Assembly (NCBI RefSeq): GCF_000374585.1
Contig: NZ_KB894645.1
Coordinates: 62,001-126,000, forward strand
Reading direction: 5' to 3'
DNA length: 64,000 nucleotides
Source: Phocaeicola barnesiae DSM 18169 = JCM 13652
GTDB taxonomy: Bacteria > Bacteroidota > Bacteroidia > Bacteroidales > Bacteroidaceae
Positions within the stretch are counted from its first letter, which is position 1. The number at the start of each line of letters is the position of its first letter. Positions 1-8,536 of the stretch are shown in pieces. The notes beneath the pieces are model-generated. The model saw nothing but the letters and a program-made list of their open reading frames with translations, was not told where the DNA came from and did not search any database. Position numbers and translations under genes: made by a program.

Positions 1-856
1 CACTGCGCGATGGTACGACAACCGGCGCAAGGGTTCCCGTCAGCATACCAGCTATATCGGCGTCACCGAACAAGGAGAGTGTCTTATAAAATGTATTTCC
101 AGCTTCAATGTTCGGAAAGACCAAGATATCGGCATTCCCGACAACCGGCGAAGAAAGCCCTTTGATTTCTCCGCTATGGGCATCACAGGCTGTCTTGGCA
201 TCCATCGGTCCGTCCATAAAGACCGGGCCGAACATACCTTGCGAAGCCTCTTCCTTCAACTGCACATAACTCAACGTATGCGGAAACTTCTCGTTCACCT
301 TCTCCGAACAGTGCAACAAAGCGACACGCGGTTCTTCATGTCCCAGTTTCCGGCATAAGGCAAGATCATGCTGGATAAAAGCCCGGAACTGCTCCAGTGT
401 AGGACGGGGAATCACCGCCGCGTCCGAGAAGAACAGCAATTTATGATAAAGAGGAACCCTGGCCACCGCCACATGACTCAATACACCTCCGCGCGGAAGC
501 AGTCCCTGCTCCTTATGAAGCACGGCCCGCAGCAGGTTATCCGTATTGATCAGTCCCTTCATCAGGATATCGGCTTCGCCTGTCCGCACCAGATGGACGG
601 CCAGCATAGCAGCCTCATCGGGAGTTCCGGCGGTATAGATATGGACGAAATTGGGAGAAGCTGAACGCAAGTGCCAGGCTACCTCCAGGTGTTCATCATC
701 CGTCACCAGCAGAAATTCTGCGATTTCTTCCCGAAGTGCCCGGATAATAACATATTCAGTATGCGGGTCGTTGGGACAGACCACCGCTACCCGCCGGCGT
801 ATTGAGCGGGAACGCAGAATCTGTACCATCTGTGAGAGTGAACGAATCGGTTCCAT
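1..856 (-). CDS. ptb: phosphate butyryltransferase / phosphate acetyltransferase family (3' end outside window)
   Basis: Leftward reading frame beginning with MEPIRSLSQMV at 856 and still open at position 1, so about 285 residues are visible and the C-terminus is missing. It shows the phosphotransacylase pattern: an N-terminal Rossmann-like part (VAVVCPNDPHTE), then DILMKGLINTDNLLRAVL, LSHVAVARVP, FSDAAVIPRPT, and near the edge VVGNADILVFPNIEAGN, which in this family helps bind CoA and phosphate. The enzyme exchanges CoA for phosphate on butyryl-CoA (or acetyl/branched acyl-CoA) in the cytoplasm. In Bacteroidetes it is usually followed by butyrate kinase, which would lie outside the window on the left. 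The substrate range cannot be decided from sequence. A TAnnTTTG promoter lies 18 bp upstream. Confidence 0.85.
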   Translation of the reverse strand, partial: MEPIRSLSQMVQILRSRSIRRRVAVVCPNDPHTEYVIIRALREEIAEFLLVTDDEHLEVAWHLRSASPNFVHIYTAGTPDEAAMLAVHLVRTGEADILMKGLINTDNLLRAVLHKEQGLLPRGGVLSHVAVARVPLYHKLLFFSDAAVIPRPTLEQFRAFIQHDLALCRKLGHEEPRVALLHCSEKVNEKFPHTLSYVQLKEEASQGMFGPVFMDGPMDAKTACDAHSGEIKGLSSPVVGNADILVFPNIEAGNTFYKTLSLFGDADIAGMLTGTLAPVVVPSRS

Positions 857-873
857 AAGAGTTATCAGTTAAA

Positions 874-881
874 CAAATGTA
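874..881 (-). promoter_or_regulatory. TACATTTG -7 box for ptb
   Basis: On the minus strand this is TACATTTG, matching the Bacteroidetes sigma-ABfr -7 consensus TAnnTTTG, 18 bp upstream of the ptb ATG. The same consensus is the basis for all other promoter calls in this list; none was tested for a -33 box. Confidence 0.55.
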
Positions 882-902
882 TCCGAAACTGCCACAGTCT
901 GA

Positions 903-920
903 AAAACGAACGGACGTTTT
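903..920. repeat. 18-bp imperfect palindrome AAAACGAACGGACGTTTT
   Basis: AAAACG and CGTTTT form a 6-bp stem around AACGGA. The identical 18-mer occurs in reverse orientation at 58629-58646, beside related copies. It lies between the divergent ptb and GATase-dipeptidase genes. Confidence 0.6.
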
Positions 921-994
921 TCTCCCCCAACAGGCAAACGGGAGATTACAGACAGTTTCTAAACAAATATGGGAAATAAATCTGATTAAATCCC

Positions 995-1002
995 TATATT
1001 TG
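995..1002 (+). promoter_or_regulatory. TATATTTG -7 box for GATase-dipeptidase gene
   Basis: TATATTTG, 25 bp upstream of the ATG at 1028. Confidence 0.6.
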
Positions 1003-1027
1003 CTCCGTTTCTCAGAAAGATTAACGT

Positions 1028-2794
1028 ATGAAAACATCTCAGACATTCGATATAGAAGCCGATTACCGGGAACTGCACAGCCGTTTCCCGAACCGGCACG
1101 AACAACCGGTCATCGGTATCACCGGAAACTTCAGCGACGGCAACCTGATGCTTGCCCCGGGTTACTATACATCTATCCTGCAGGCAGGTGCCATTCCGTT
1201 TGTCATCCCCCCTTTCGATGATACAGAGACACTGGTCAACCTGCTGGACGAAGTAGACGGAATCCTGCTGACAGGCGGAGCCGATATCAATCCGCTGTTC
1301 CTGAACGAAGAGCCCATCAAGGAACTTCATAACATCAATCCCTACCGCGACCGGCAGGAACTGCTGCTGACCAGACTGGCAGCCAACCGACAGATTCCGA
1401 TACTGGGTATCTGCCGCGGCATCCAGGTGATGAACGCTGCACTGGGAGGTACCCTGTATCAGGACATCGATGTCCAACAGGAAGGCAAGCGCATCAAGCA
1501 CAGCCAGGATATGGACCGGGCCTTTGCGTCGCATACGGTAACCATAACGCCAGACAGCCTGTTGGCACGCATCATGAAGGCCGAGAAACTGCCGGTCAAC
1601 TCTTTCCACCACCAGGCTGTCAAAGAGCCCGCTCCAGGCTTCCGTGTCTCAGCCCTCGCCCCCGACGGCGTCATAGAAGCCATCGAAAGTACCGAGCACA
1701 AAGCCATGTTGGGTGTGCAATGGCATCCCGAATGTTTCATCCTGAATCAGGACAAGTGCATGATGCCGCTTTTCGGCTGGCTCATCAAGGAAGCCCGTCT
1801 GTTCCGCCAGGCCAAAACCTTGCACCGGCGTATCCTGACACTCGACACACATTGTGACACTCCGATGTTCTTCGGACAGCATATCAACTTCGCCACCCGT
1901 GACCCGCATATCAAGGTCGACCTGCACAAGATGACCGAAGGGAAGCAAGACGCTACCATCATGGTAGCTTACCTGCCCCAAAAGGAACGGACCGACGAAG
2001 CGCTGCTGGCCGCTACCGCCCAAGCAGACCGTCTGCTGAACGAAATCGAGGAGATGGTAGCCATGAACTGTACAGCCGTAGACATCGCCTATACACCGGC
2101 AGACCTCTACCGGCTGAAACAGGATGGCAAGAAAGCCATCATGCTGGGTATCGAGAACGGCTACGCCATCGGGAAAGACATCCGGAACGTAGAGCGTTTC
2201 CGCAACCGGGGCGTGGTATACATGACGCTCTGCCACAACGGGAACAACGACATCTGCGGGTCAGCCCGCTACAACGACGCCTGTGAAGGAGTCAGTGAAT
2301 TCGGAGCCCAGGTCATCCGGGAGATGAACCGGGTAGGAATGATGGTAGACCTCTCCCACGCCGGAGAACAAAGTTTCTACGATACCCTCGCTATCAGCCA
2401 GGCACCGGTAGTCTGCTCCCACTCCTCCTGCAAAGCCCTGTGCGACCACCCGCGCAACCTGACCGATGAACAACTGAAAGCCATTGCCCGCCAGGGAGGT
2501 GTGGTACAGGTATGCCTCTACGGAGGTTTCCTGCGGAAAGAAGGAACGGCCACCATCTGCGATGCCATCGAACATCTGAACCACATGGTCAACCTGATAG
2601 GCATCGAGCATGTAGGCATCGGAACGGATTTCGACGGCGACGGAGGCATCATCGGCTGCAACGACTCATCCGAACTGATTAACTTCACCCGCCACCTGTT
2701 GTTGGAACGATACGATGAAAACGCCATCAGACTCATCTGGGGAGGCAATTTCCTGCGTGTCATGGAAGAAGTACAGCAATACGGAAACCGCTGA
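1028..2794 (+). CDS. fusion: class I glutamine amidotransferase (peptidase C26-like) + M19 membrane dipeptidase
   Basis: 588 residues with two complete enzyme domains. Residues about 20-260 are a gamma-glutamyl-GABA-hydrolase-like class I amidotransferase: nucleophile Cys129 in LGICRGIQ, and His233 and Glu235 in GVQWHPE complete the triad. Residues about 270-585 are an M19 (renal dipeptidase) domain: metal ligands His275 and Asp277 in LDTHCDTP, then LCHNGNNDICGS, VDLSHAGE, VCSHSSCKALCDHPRNL and GTDFDGD. Both parts keep their active-site residues, so a bifunctional cytoplasmic enzyme cleaving gamma-glutamyl bonds and dipeptides, for example in glutathione or peptidoglycan-peptide turnover, is a fair inference; the substrate is unknown. 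There is no signal peptide. The gene stands alone between its own promoter and a strong terminator. Confidence 0.88.
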   Translation: MKTSQTFDIEADYRELHSRFPNRHEQPVIGITGNFSDGNLMLAPGYYTSILQAGAIPFVIPPFDDTETLVNLLDEVDGILLTGGADINPLFLNEEPIKELHNINPYRDRQELLLTRLAANRQIPILGICRGIQVMNAALGGTLYQDIDVQQEGKRIKHSQDMDRAFASHTVTITPDSLLARIMKAEKLPVNSFHHQAVKEPAPGFRVSALAPDGVIEAIESTEHKAMLGVQWHPECFILNQDKCMMPLFGWLIKEARLFRQAKTLHRRILTLDTHCDTPMFFGQHINFATRDPHIKVDLHKMTEGKQDATIMVAYLPQKERTDEALLAATAQADRLLNEIEEMVAMNCTAVDIAYTPADLYRLKQDGKKAIMLGIENGYAIGKDIRNVERFRNRGVVYMTLCHNGNNDICGSARYNDACEGVSEFGAQVIREMNRVGMMVDLSHAGEQSFYDTLAISQAPVVCSHSSCKALCDHPRNLTDEQLKAIARQGGVVQVCLYGGFLRKEGTATICDAIEHLNHMVNLIGIEHVGIGTDFDGDGGIIGCNDSSELINFTRHLLLERYDENAIRLIWGGNFLRVMEEVQQYGNR

Positions 2795-2802
2795 GACAAA
2801 AG

Positions 2803-2857
2803 ACTTCCGCTTCCGATGTGCAGGCCCCAAAGGAGCACAGAGAGCGGAAGTTTTTTT
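2803..2857 (+). terminator. rho-independent terminator after GATase-dipeptidase gene
   Basis: ACTTCCGCT (2803-2811) pairs with AGCGGAAGT (2843-2851) and is followed by a run of seven T. Confidence 0.85.
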
Positions 2858-2892
2858 ATGTCCGTCCGTATCGGCTATTTCTACGAATTGAT

Positions 2893-2900
2893 TACCTTTG
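2893..2900 (+). promoter_or_regulatory. TACCTTTG -7 box for M28 peptidase gene
   Basis: TACCTTTG, 27 bp upstream of the chosen ATG at 2928. It overlaps any longer start at 2898, which favours 2928. Confidence 0.6.
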
Positions 2901-2927
2901 CAGCCGAAGCTTTTTAAATTTCTACGT

Positions 2928-3935
2928 ATGAAACTATTCAGAAATACATTCGCCGTTACTGCATTCCTGGCAGGAACTGCCCTGTTATCCTGCGGAAGCA
3001 GTCCGAAGAATCAGACACAGGCTGAAGAAACAACTGCTGAGACCTCCGAAGTGCAGGTTCCTGCCTTCAATGCGGACAGTGCTTTCGCCTATGTCAAGGC
3101 CCAGACAGATTTCGGCCCACGTGTACCGAATACAGCCGCTCACCGTGCCTGCGGAGACTACCTGGCCGGACAACTGGAAAAATTCGGTGCTAAAGTATAC
3201 AACCAACAGACTGATTTGATGGCTTACGACGGCACCTTGCTGAAAGCCCGGAACATCATCGGCGCCTATAATCCGGACAGCAAGAAACGGGTGATGCTTT
3301 GTGCGCACTGGGACTGCCGCCCTTATGCCGACCAGGATGAGGCCGCTAACCACAAGAAACCGATAGACGGAGCCAATGACGGAGCCAGCGGTGTAGGTGT
3401 ATTGCTGGAAATTGCCCGCCAACTGCAGCAACAGGCTCCTACCATCGGAGTAGACATCATCTTCTTCGATGCGGAAGACTACGGTACTCCCGATTTCTAC
3501 GAAGGCCAGCACAAACCGGACACCTGGTGCCTGGGCTCCCAATACTGGGGACGTATCCCGCATGTACCCGACTACAAGGCCCGTTTCGGTATCCTGTTGG
3601 ATATGGTGGGAGGCAAGAATGCTACCTTCATGTATGAGGGATATTCCAAACGTACCGCCAACAATGCCATGAAGAAAATTTGGAACATGGCCGAGAAATT
3701 GGGATACGGCAACTATTTCATCAAGAAAGATGGAGGCGAAGTGACCGATGACCATATCTATGTAAACCTGTTCCGGCAGATACCTTGCGTAGACATCATC
3801 CATTACGACATGCAGAGCGATACCGGATTCAATCCTACCTGGCATACCCTGGACGACACGATTGACAACATCGACAAGGGTACCCTGCAGGCAGTGGGAC
3901 AAACGGTCATGGGAGTCATCTACAACGAAAAATAA
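2928..3935 (+). CDS. M28-family lipoprotein, glutaminyl-peptide cyclotransferase-like
   Basis: 335 residues. The start at 2928 gives a clean lipoprotein signal (basic MKLFRN, hydrophobic stretch, LLSC with Cys22) and follows the promoter; an in-frame start at 2898 would put a charged extension in front of it. The catalytic domain has the M28/glutaminyl cyclase zinc-site pattern: LCAHWDCRPYAD, GANDGASGVGVLLE, FFDAEDYGTPD and a late IIHYDM. Such enzymes cyclise N-terminal Gln to pyroglutamate or act as aminopeptidases. Bacteroidales export many proteins whose mature N-terminus is Gln, and the lipid anchor places this enzyme in the envelope where it could modify them. It is followed after 20 bp by the SufE gene, probably in one transcript. 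Confidence 0.85.
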   Translation: MKLFRNTFAVTAFLAGTALLSCGSSPKNQTQAEETTAETSEVQVPAFNADSAFAYVKAQTDFGPRVPNTAAHRACGDYLAGQLEKFGAKVYNQQTDLMAYDGTLLKARNIIGAYNPDSKKRVMLCAHWDCRPYADQDEAANHKKPIDGANDGASGVGVLLEIARQLQQQAPTIGVDIIFFDAEDYGTPDFYEGQHKPDTWCLGSQYWGRIPHVPDYKARFGILLDMVGGKNATFMYEGYSKRTANNAMKKIWNMAEKLGYGNYFIKKDGGEVTDDHIYVNLFRQIPCVDIIHYDMQSDTGFNPTWHTLDDTIDNIDKGTLQAVGQTVMGVIYNEK

Positions 3936-3955
3936 TTCAAGGAGTCATATATAAC

Positions 3956-4390
3956 ATGAAAACAATCAATGAACTGCAAGACGAAGTCATCGAGGAATTC
4001 GAAGACTTCAGCGACTGGATGGACAAGTACCAACTGCTGATAGATTTGGGAAATGAACAGGAACCTCTCGACCCGCAATACAAGACTGAACAGAACCTGA
4101 TAGACGGATGCCAAAGCCGCGTATGGCTACAGGCAGATTTGGACAACGAGGGGAAAGTGGTTTTTCAGGCAGAAAGTGATGCCCTGATAGTAAAAGGAAT
4201 CATTTCCCTGTTGATAAAAGTAGTATCCGGTCATACTCCCGATGAGATTCTGAATTCAGACCTCTATTTCATCGAAAAGATTGGATTGAAGGAGCACTTG
4301 TCACCGACACGCAGCAACGGACTGCTGGCTATGGTCAAACAGATGCGTATGTATGCCTTGGCCTTCAAAGCCAAACAACAGGAACAGTAA
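3956..4390 (+). CDS. sufE: SufE family protein, Fe-S cluster sulfur acceptor
   Basis: 144 residues, the normal length for SufE. The conserved loop NLIDGCQSRVW carries Cys52, which in SufE accepts persulfide sulfur from the cysteine desulfurase SufS and passes it to the scaffold. The C-terminal half (SDALIVKGIISLLI, EHLSPTRSNGL) is also typical. The gene begins 20 bp after the M28 peptidase stop, so cotranscription is likely, though no functional link between the two is evident. No suf operon genes are nearby. Confidence 0.88.
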   Translation: MKTINELQDEVIEEFEDFSDWMDKYQLLIDLGNEQEPLDPQYKTEQNLIDGCQSRVWLQADLDNEGKVVFQAESDALIVKGIISLLIKVVSGHTPDEILNSDLYFIEKIGLKEHLSPTRSNGLLAMVKQMRMYALAFKAKQQEQ

Positions 4391-4425
4391 TCCGATAAGA
4401 AGGTACAGTTACCTCCATCACATTA

Positions 4426-4464
4426 CGGGCCAGCCGGAAAGAATGACTTCTTCCGACTGGCCCG
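4426..4464. terminator. convergent hairpin between sufE and the methyltransferase gene
   Basis: CGGGCCAGCCGGAA (4426-4439) pairs with TTCCGACTGGCCCG (4451-4464), one mismatch. It has no long T tail, but its position between convergent genes suggests a bidirectional terminator. Confidence 0.65.
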
Positions 4465-4488
4465 CATCATGCTAATCCGTATAAAATC

Positions 4489-5688
4489 TCACGCCTTTAC
4501 ACACTTTATCAACACCTTCTGTCCCGCATGTAAGGTCGTAGCAAAAAGATATAATTCTCCCCCCTCTTTCAACTTCAATTTCTTGCGCAGCTCCGCTACC
4601 GATGTCGGGAAGTTACGTACTGTCAGATTGGCTTTTTCTACCCCCTGCAAGAACTGCTTCAAATTCTTCTTTCCGAAATCGGTCACATCCAATACGCGGA
4701 ACCGGCGACCCGGGAAATCCACTTCCTGACGGGAAGTATACAGGTGACTGTTGGCCTGCAGTTTCCGGACTCCATAACGCTCCGACAACAAGCGGTAGGG
4801 GCCTGCCTTCAACAGCGAGGCTCCCGGTTCATACAAATAATCTTCCACCTCTTCGGCCCAGGTACATACAGCATTCCTTTCCTCGGAGAGTGTAAAGCTG
4901 AAAGGAGTTGTCAACAAGTTATTAACAGCCTGTTCACAAAACATTCTTATCTCATTACCAGATAAATAATCGTTATCTAAAGGCTTTTTCAACAAAGCTA
5001 TTAACTCTTTACACTCGTTATTAACAGCTACAATGTGAATTTCGCGCAAGTATTTCAACTCACGCAAAGCCGTCCCTAAATCCAACATCGGAGACAATTT
5101 GACCCACACACATCGCCCTTTCTCTACCAGCAAAGATTCCAAGGCACAGACATCAGGTTCACAAGCCGAGATGGCAACTGTTTTCCCACCATGAATGTCC
5201 CTACGCGCAGGGTCCAGAAACAGACAATCCACCGGTTCCATCTGTTGCAGATACGTTACTCCATCGGCCTGACACACCTGGATATGAGACAAGCCCAATA
5301 ACGGGAAATTATGGCGGGCCAGATCACACAAGATTTCCTGCCGTTCTACATACGTTGCCCTACTGAAGTTCCGGGCCATAAACGAGCAGTCCACCCCCAG
5401 GCCAGCGGTCAAATCAGCAAACGATTCTCCACTCACCAGCGAAGCCTTATACCGGGCAGTCACTTCAGACGAACACTGCTCCATCGACAGGTGCTGCGGA
5501 TACAGAATACCTTCCGTCTGTGCCCACAACGGAATCTTCTTTTCAGCGATCTGCCAACCGGCAATCTGAACTACAGCCTCAGCCATATCCACCTGTGGAT
5601 ACTTACCGGCCTGTAAAGCCAACGCACGCACATCGTCCTGCCGATGTTCCTGTATAAAAGTCTTTGTTTCGGTAGAAATCGGATTCAT
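4489..5688 (-). CDS. class I SAM-dependent methyltransferase with THUMP-like C-terminus (PG_1098-like)
   Basis: 399 residues. The N-terminal region (HRQDDVRALALQAGKYP) and the mixed C-terminal part ending in LFATTLHAGQKVLIKC resemble the Porphyromonas PG_1098-type family, with a ferredoxin-like N-terminal module and a THUMP-like C-terminal module around a Rossmann methyltransferase. The SAM-binding glycine loop is FADLTAGLGVDCSF, and VDCLFLDPARRDIHGG holds the motif-IV-like DPAR. The architecture suggests methylation of an RNA, but the target is unknown. The ATG lies 9 bp downstream of the stop of the truncated M15 peptidase gene, so it is now expressed as the second gene of that unit. Confidence 0.8.
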   Translation of the reverse strand: MNPISTETKTFIQEHRQDDVRALALQAGKYPQVDMAEAVVQIAGWQIAEKKIPLWAQTEGILYPQHLSMEQCSSEVTARYKASLVSGESFADLTAGLGVDCSFMARNFSRATYVERQEILCDLARHNFPLLGLSHIQVCQADGVTYLQQMEPVDCLFLDPARRDIHGGKTVAISACEPDVCALESLLVEKGRCVWVKLSPMLDLGTALRELKYLREIHIVAVNNECKELIALLKKPLDNDYLSGNEIRMFCEQAVNNLLTTPFSFTLSEERNAVCTWAEEVEDYLYEPGASLLKAGPYRLLSERYGVRKLQANSHLYTSRQEVDFPGRRFRVLDVTDFGKKNLKQFLQGVEKANLTVRNFPTSVAELRKKLKLKEGGELYLFATTLHAGQKVLIKCVKA

Positions 5689-5699
5689 ACATTCATCTA

Positions 5700-6131
5700 T
5701 TAAGAATCAATACTTACATCCACTGCCAGTCCGTAATTGTGCAATCCGCCGCCATTGGCAGGATTGGACACATAGTTCTTCCGGGAAGTGCCTGCCACGG
5801 TATTCCACATCTGCTGCTGTACCGACATCGGACGGGTAGCATCGTATACACAGAGCGAATAATCCGGATGCAGACGTTTCAAAGCCTGTTGGGCTTTTAC
5901 CAATGCCCGAGCCGTCTCGGGCAACAGATAAGCCCGATTCAACTCCCGGTAAAGCACTTTCCCGACAAAATTATCAGGGCGGGCATACATCAACCGAACC
6001 TGAATGGTAGAATCTAACTGACAGACATCCACCAGTCCTTTTTTCTCCAATTGCCGCTCCAACGGAGTCTGTGCCGATAATCCACAGGTCAGCGCCCATG
6101 CCAATACCAGAAATCCGAATCTTTTATCCAT
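5700..6131 (-). pseudogene. M15 (VanX-like) D-Ala-D-Ala dipeptidase, C-terminally truncated
   Basis: 143 residues with a signal peptide (MDKRFGFLVLAWALTCGLSAQ) and the N-terminal two thirds of an M15D dipeptidase: YDATRPMSVQQQMW and GGLHNYGLAVDVSI, containing the first two zinc ligands His and Asp. The frame stops directly after VDVSIDS. Full-length relatives continue for roughly 80 residues, including the LDMGTxxD segment, the catalytic Glu and the last zinc His in an EWWH-like motif. All of this is absent, and the next gene starts 12 bp later. I therefore infer a deletion that removed the 3' third and left an inactive hydrolase. A separate non-enzymatic role for the stub cannot be excluded. 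Confidence 0.75.
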
Positions 6132-6251
6132 ACCTTTTTATTCTATCCATCCAACGGAAAGACAGCTTCCTCCGGAATCTTCCTCTTCCGATTCACACGG
6201 AAGGCAGATACCCGCAAGAAGCTGTCCGCTCAACCGGGAAGCTCCCGGAAA

Positions 6252-6716
6252 TTACTTGCCACCTAACAGAAATTCATCGATGGCCTTTTTCAGTTCCTCT
6301 TTCGGAAGGGCTCCCTGAGCCACCTGAGGTTTTCCCTGCTGAGGAATGAACAAGATTGTCGGTATGCTACGAATGCCGAATGCTGCTGCCAATCCCTGTT
6401 CTTTATCGGTATCGATTTTATAGATGACAATCTTTCCATCGTATTCCTTGGCCAGTTCTTCCAGAATCGGAGCCACCTGCCGGCAAGGGCCACACCACGT
6501 AGCATAAAAATCGACGATGGCCGGCTTATCTCCTGCAAACACCCACTCATCCGGATTCTTCTTATAATCATAGACCTTCTGCAGGAACTCAGCCTCGGTC
6601 AGATGGATAACCTTACTTCCCTCAGCCTGAGCAACTTCTACCGATGATTTCGGTGTATGGCTACAGGCTGTCGAAACCGTAAACACGGTCAGCAACAAAA
6701 AAAGAATTTTCTTCAT
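6252..6716 (-). CDS. thioredoxin-family lipoprotein
   Basis: 154 residues. A lipoprotein signal ends at Cys18 (FTVSTAC), so the protein is probably lipid-anchored in the envelope. The thioredoxin fold follows, with the redox site WCGPC (Cys75 and Cys78) in DFYATWCGPCRQ, the cis-Pro loop FGIRSIPTILFI, and a C-terminal helix. Bacteroides species have several exported thioredoxins that reduce periplasmic disulfides or serve as reductants for repair enzymes; the partner here is not evident. It is the end of a leftward series, but it has its own promoter. Confidence 0.88.
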   Translation of the reverse strand: MKKILFLLLTVFTVSTACSHTPKSSVEVAQAEGSKVIHLTEAEFLQKVYDYKKNPDEWVFAGDKPAIVDFYATWCGPCRQVAPILEELAKEYDGKIVIYKIDTDKEQGLAAAFGIRSIPTILFIPQQGKPQVAQGALPKEELKKAIDEFLLGGK

Positions 6717-6766
6717 GATTCTTTAAAATTAATTGTTGTACAATTTGTTTCCTATGGAAAATTTCT

Positions 6767-6774
6767 CAAAAGTA
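6767..6774 (-). promoter_or_regulatory. TACTTTTG -7 box for thioredoxin gene
   Basis: CAAAAGTA on the plus strand, 51 bp upstream of the thioredoxin ATG. Confidence 0.5.
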
Positions 6775-6911
6775 AGACTTTGGATGCATCCGACCAAATC
6801 TGCCGATGATTTTGATTAAATTATAACATCTATTGACAAAAAATACAGAGAATTCCCCGACACAGCTGATATTCAACCCCATCTTACGGTATGCCATGTG
6901 TACACACGACA

Positions 6912-6941
6912 GCGGGACGGACAAATCCTTGTCCATCCCGC
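6912..6941 (-). terminator. hairpin downstream of the DUF2795 gene
   Basis: GCGGGACGGACAA (6912-6924) pairs with TTGTCCATCCCGC (6929-6941), one mismatch, loop of 4. There is no T run, so the terminator call is tentative. Confidence 0.5.
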
Positions 6942-6973
6942 CGATATTTAACTGTCAGTTGATTCGTAAGCTA

Positions 6974-7195
6974 TCAATACTCCTCTTCGTTGAAGAAGAA
7001 ATCTTCCTTGCTCGGATAATCCGGCCAGATATCTTCTATACTTTCATAGATTTCACCTTCATCCTCCATTTCCTGCAAGTTTTCAATGACTTCCAACGGA
7101 GCACCTGAACGCATAGCATAGTCAATCAATTCGTCTTTAGTTGCTGGCCAAGGAGCATCTTCCAGCTTTGAGGCCAATTCCAATGTCCAATACAT
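6974..7195 (-). CDS. DUF2795 family small acidic protein
   Basis: 73 residues, strongly acidic, with LEDAPWPATKDELIDYAMRS followed by GAPLEVIENLQEM, the pattern of DUF2795, whose members fold as a small helical unit. The C-terminus DFFFNEEEY is mostly acidic and aromatic. The function is unknown. The protein is highly conserved in Bacteroidales, and the clean start with its own promoter supports a real gene despite the short length. Confidence 0.8.
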   Translation of the reverse strand: MYWTLELASKLEDAPWPATKDELIDYAMRSGAPLEVIENLQEMEDEGEIYESIEDIWPDYPSKEDFFFNEEEY

Positions 7196-7239
7196 AGTAT
7201 CTAATTTTAGAAGTTCTACATTTCGCTATTATGAAGCCA

Positions 7240-7247
7240 CAAAAGTA
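7240..7247 (-). promoter_or_regulatory. TACTTTTG -7 box for DUF2795 gene
   Basis: CAAAAGTA on the plus strand, 45 bp upstream of the DUF2795 ATG. Confidence 0.5.
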
Positions 7248-7259
7248 AAACAAATTATT

Positions 7260-7829
7260 TCATTTACAACCTTTATCCCAATAAATTTCATCGTGTTGTG
7301 TTAAAAGGTTTAACGTTCTGGCTAATATGAACAAATAGTCGGACAAACGGTTTATAAATCGCTTTACTTTTTCATCGATTTCACCTATTCCGTTTTCCTC
7401 CAGTGCCAGTATGCGACGCTCAGCCCGCCGACAGACAGTCCGGCAGACATGGCACAGAGAGGCCTCATACGAGCCGCCCGGCAGAATAAATCCGCGCCAT
7501 GGAGGAAGAACCTCGTCCATCTCATCGATGGCATGCTCCAAACGGAGAATACTTTCCTCACTCACCTGACTCTCCACCCGGAGGTCTACCTGAGTCTGGT
7601 CGGTAGCCAAATAGGAGCCGACCGCAAACAGCTTGTGCTGAATGTACTGCAGCATCTCCTTACTGGCCGTATCACTGACGGCGGTAATGAGCACTCCCAA
7701 CTGGGAGTTCAATTCATCGATGGTGCCATAAGCCTCCAGACGTAGATGGGTCTTCGGCACGCGTACACCTCCTACCAGCGAAGTAGTTCCCTTATCGCCG
7801 GTCTTCGTATAGATATGACTTTTCTTCAT
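7260..7829 (-). CDS. PduO-type cob(I)alamin adenosyltransferase
   Basis: 189 residues. The N-terminal ATP-binding stretch is [15 protein letters not shown], followed by [14 protein letters not shown]; the later [12 protein letters not shown] helix and [14 protein letters not shown] are also diagnostic of the PduO/MMAB family. The enzyme transfers adenosyl from ATP to cob(I)alamin, making adenosylcobalamin for mutases such as methylmalonyl-CoA mutase. The N-terminal [10 protein letters not shown] is the normal start. The methyltransferase gene ends 26 bp upstream, so the two are probably cotranscribed. The window also carries a cobalamin riboswitch about 10 kb away. Confidence 0.9.
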   Translation of the reverse strand: MKKSHIYTKTGDKGTTSLVGGVRVPKTHLRLEAYGTIDELNSQLGVLITAVSDTASKEMLQYIQHKLFAVGSYLATDQTQVDLRVESQVSEESILRLEHAIDEMDEVLPPWRGFILPGGSYEASLCHVCRTVCRRAERRILALEENGIGEIDEKVKRFINRLSDYLFILARTLNLLTQHDEIYWDKGCK

Positions 7830-7855
7830 GATTGCGTAATTATTTAAATAGTGTT

Positions 7856-8536
7856 TTATAAGAAATTAATGATGCGGTGTTCTTTGGCCCTCCGCTTATC
7901 GAAAAACACCAGACCCACATCATATAAATCGAAAGTCACCCCCGTACGTTCATCGGCAACCAGTTCTTTCCACCAACTTTTCTTTGAGGCATCGGCATAA
8001 GGAGTACCGATAATGAAACAGGTACCGGTATCAGCCAACGGCAGTAAGGCCTCTACAGCCTCCCGGTAATACGGTGTATTCCCGATATGTACCAGGTCCG
8101 GCCGTATTCCTTCCTTTTTCAACCGTTCCAATGTATCGATGGTTCCTTCTGTCAGATAAGTGATATTTTCTTTGGAAGAAAGAATACGCTCTACCGCATC
8201 CTCCCGCTTGTCGGCCAAAGTATATACCTGCATCGAAGTACATGCTTCGGACATATAACGGGTACTGATGCCGCTCCCTGTACCTACTTCTATCAACAAA
8301 GAAGGTTGAAGATGGTTCACCAGGCGAAAAAGGAACCGGTCTACTTTTTCCCGATAATGCGGCAAAAAAGCTACAACTCTACGTAAGTGATGCAAAGGTC
8401 CGTAAGCATAAAACGGCCACTGTTCGTATACAACAGATGTCACCAGAAAGAAGTCGGAAGGAGAATGTACCCCATATCCACACCGATGGCGGAAACGGCG
8501 GCACCAGTTCCAACTACGTAAAAGTATATTCACCAT
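7856..8536 (-). CDS. class I SAM-dependent methyltransferase
   Basis: 226 residues. The Rossmann SAM-binding glycine loop is [16 protein letters not shown] at about residues 95-110; [13 protein letters not shown] looks like the acidic ribose-binding strand, and [22 protein letters not shown] resembles the motif found in O-methyltransferases. The N-terminus ([18 protein letters not shown]) is common to Bacteroidales proteins of this type. No substrate can be named. It probably forms one transcript with the downstream adenosyltransferase gene, which may be coincidence rather than shared function. Confidence 0.75.
   Translation of the reverse strand: MVNILLRSWNWCRRFRHRCGYGVHSPSDFFLVTSVVYEQWPFYAYGPLHHLRRVVAFLPHYREKVDRFLFRLVNHLQPSLLIEVGTGSGISTRYMSEACTSMQVYTLADKREDAVERILSSKENITYLTEGTIDTLERLKKEGIRPDLVHIGNTPYYREAVEALLPLADTGTCFIIGTPYADASKKSWWKELVADERTGVTFDLYDVGLVFFDKRRAKEHRIINFL

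Noticed and set aside
2985-3902. 305-codon ORF antisense to the M28 peptidase gene
   Set aside because: The plus strand carries a full lipoprotein and M28 motifs; the antisense frame has no domain and is a composition shadow.
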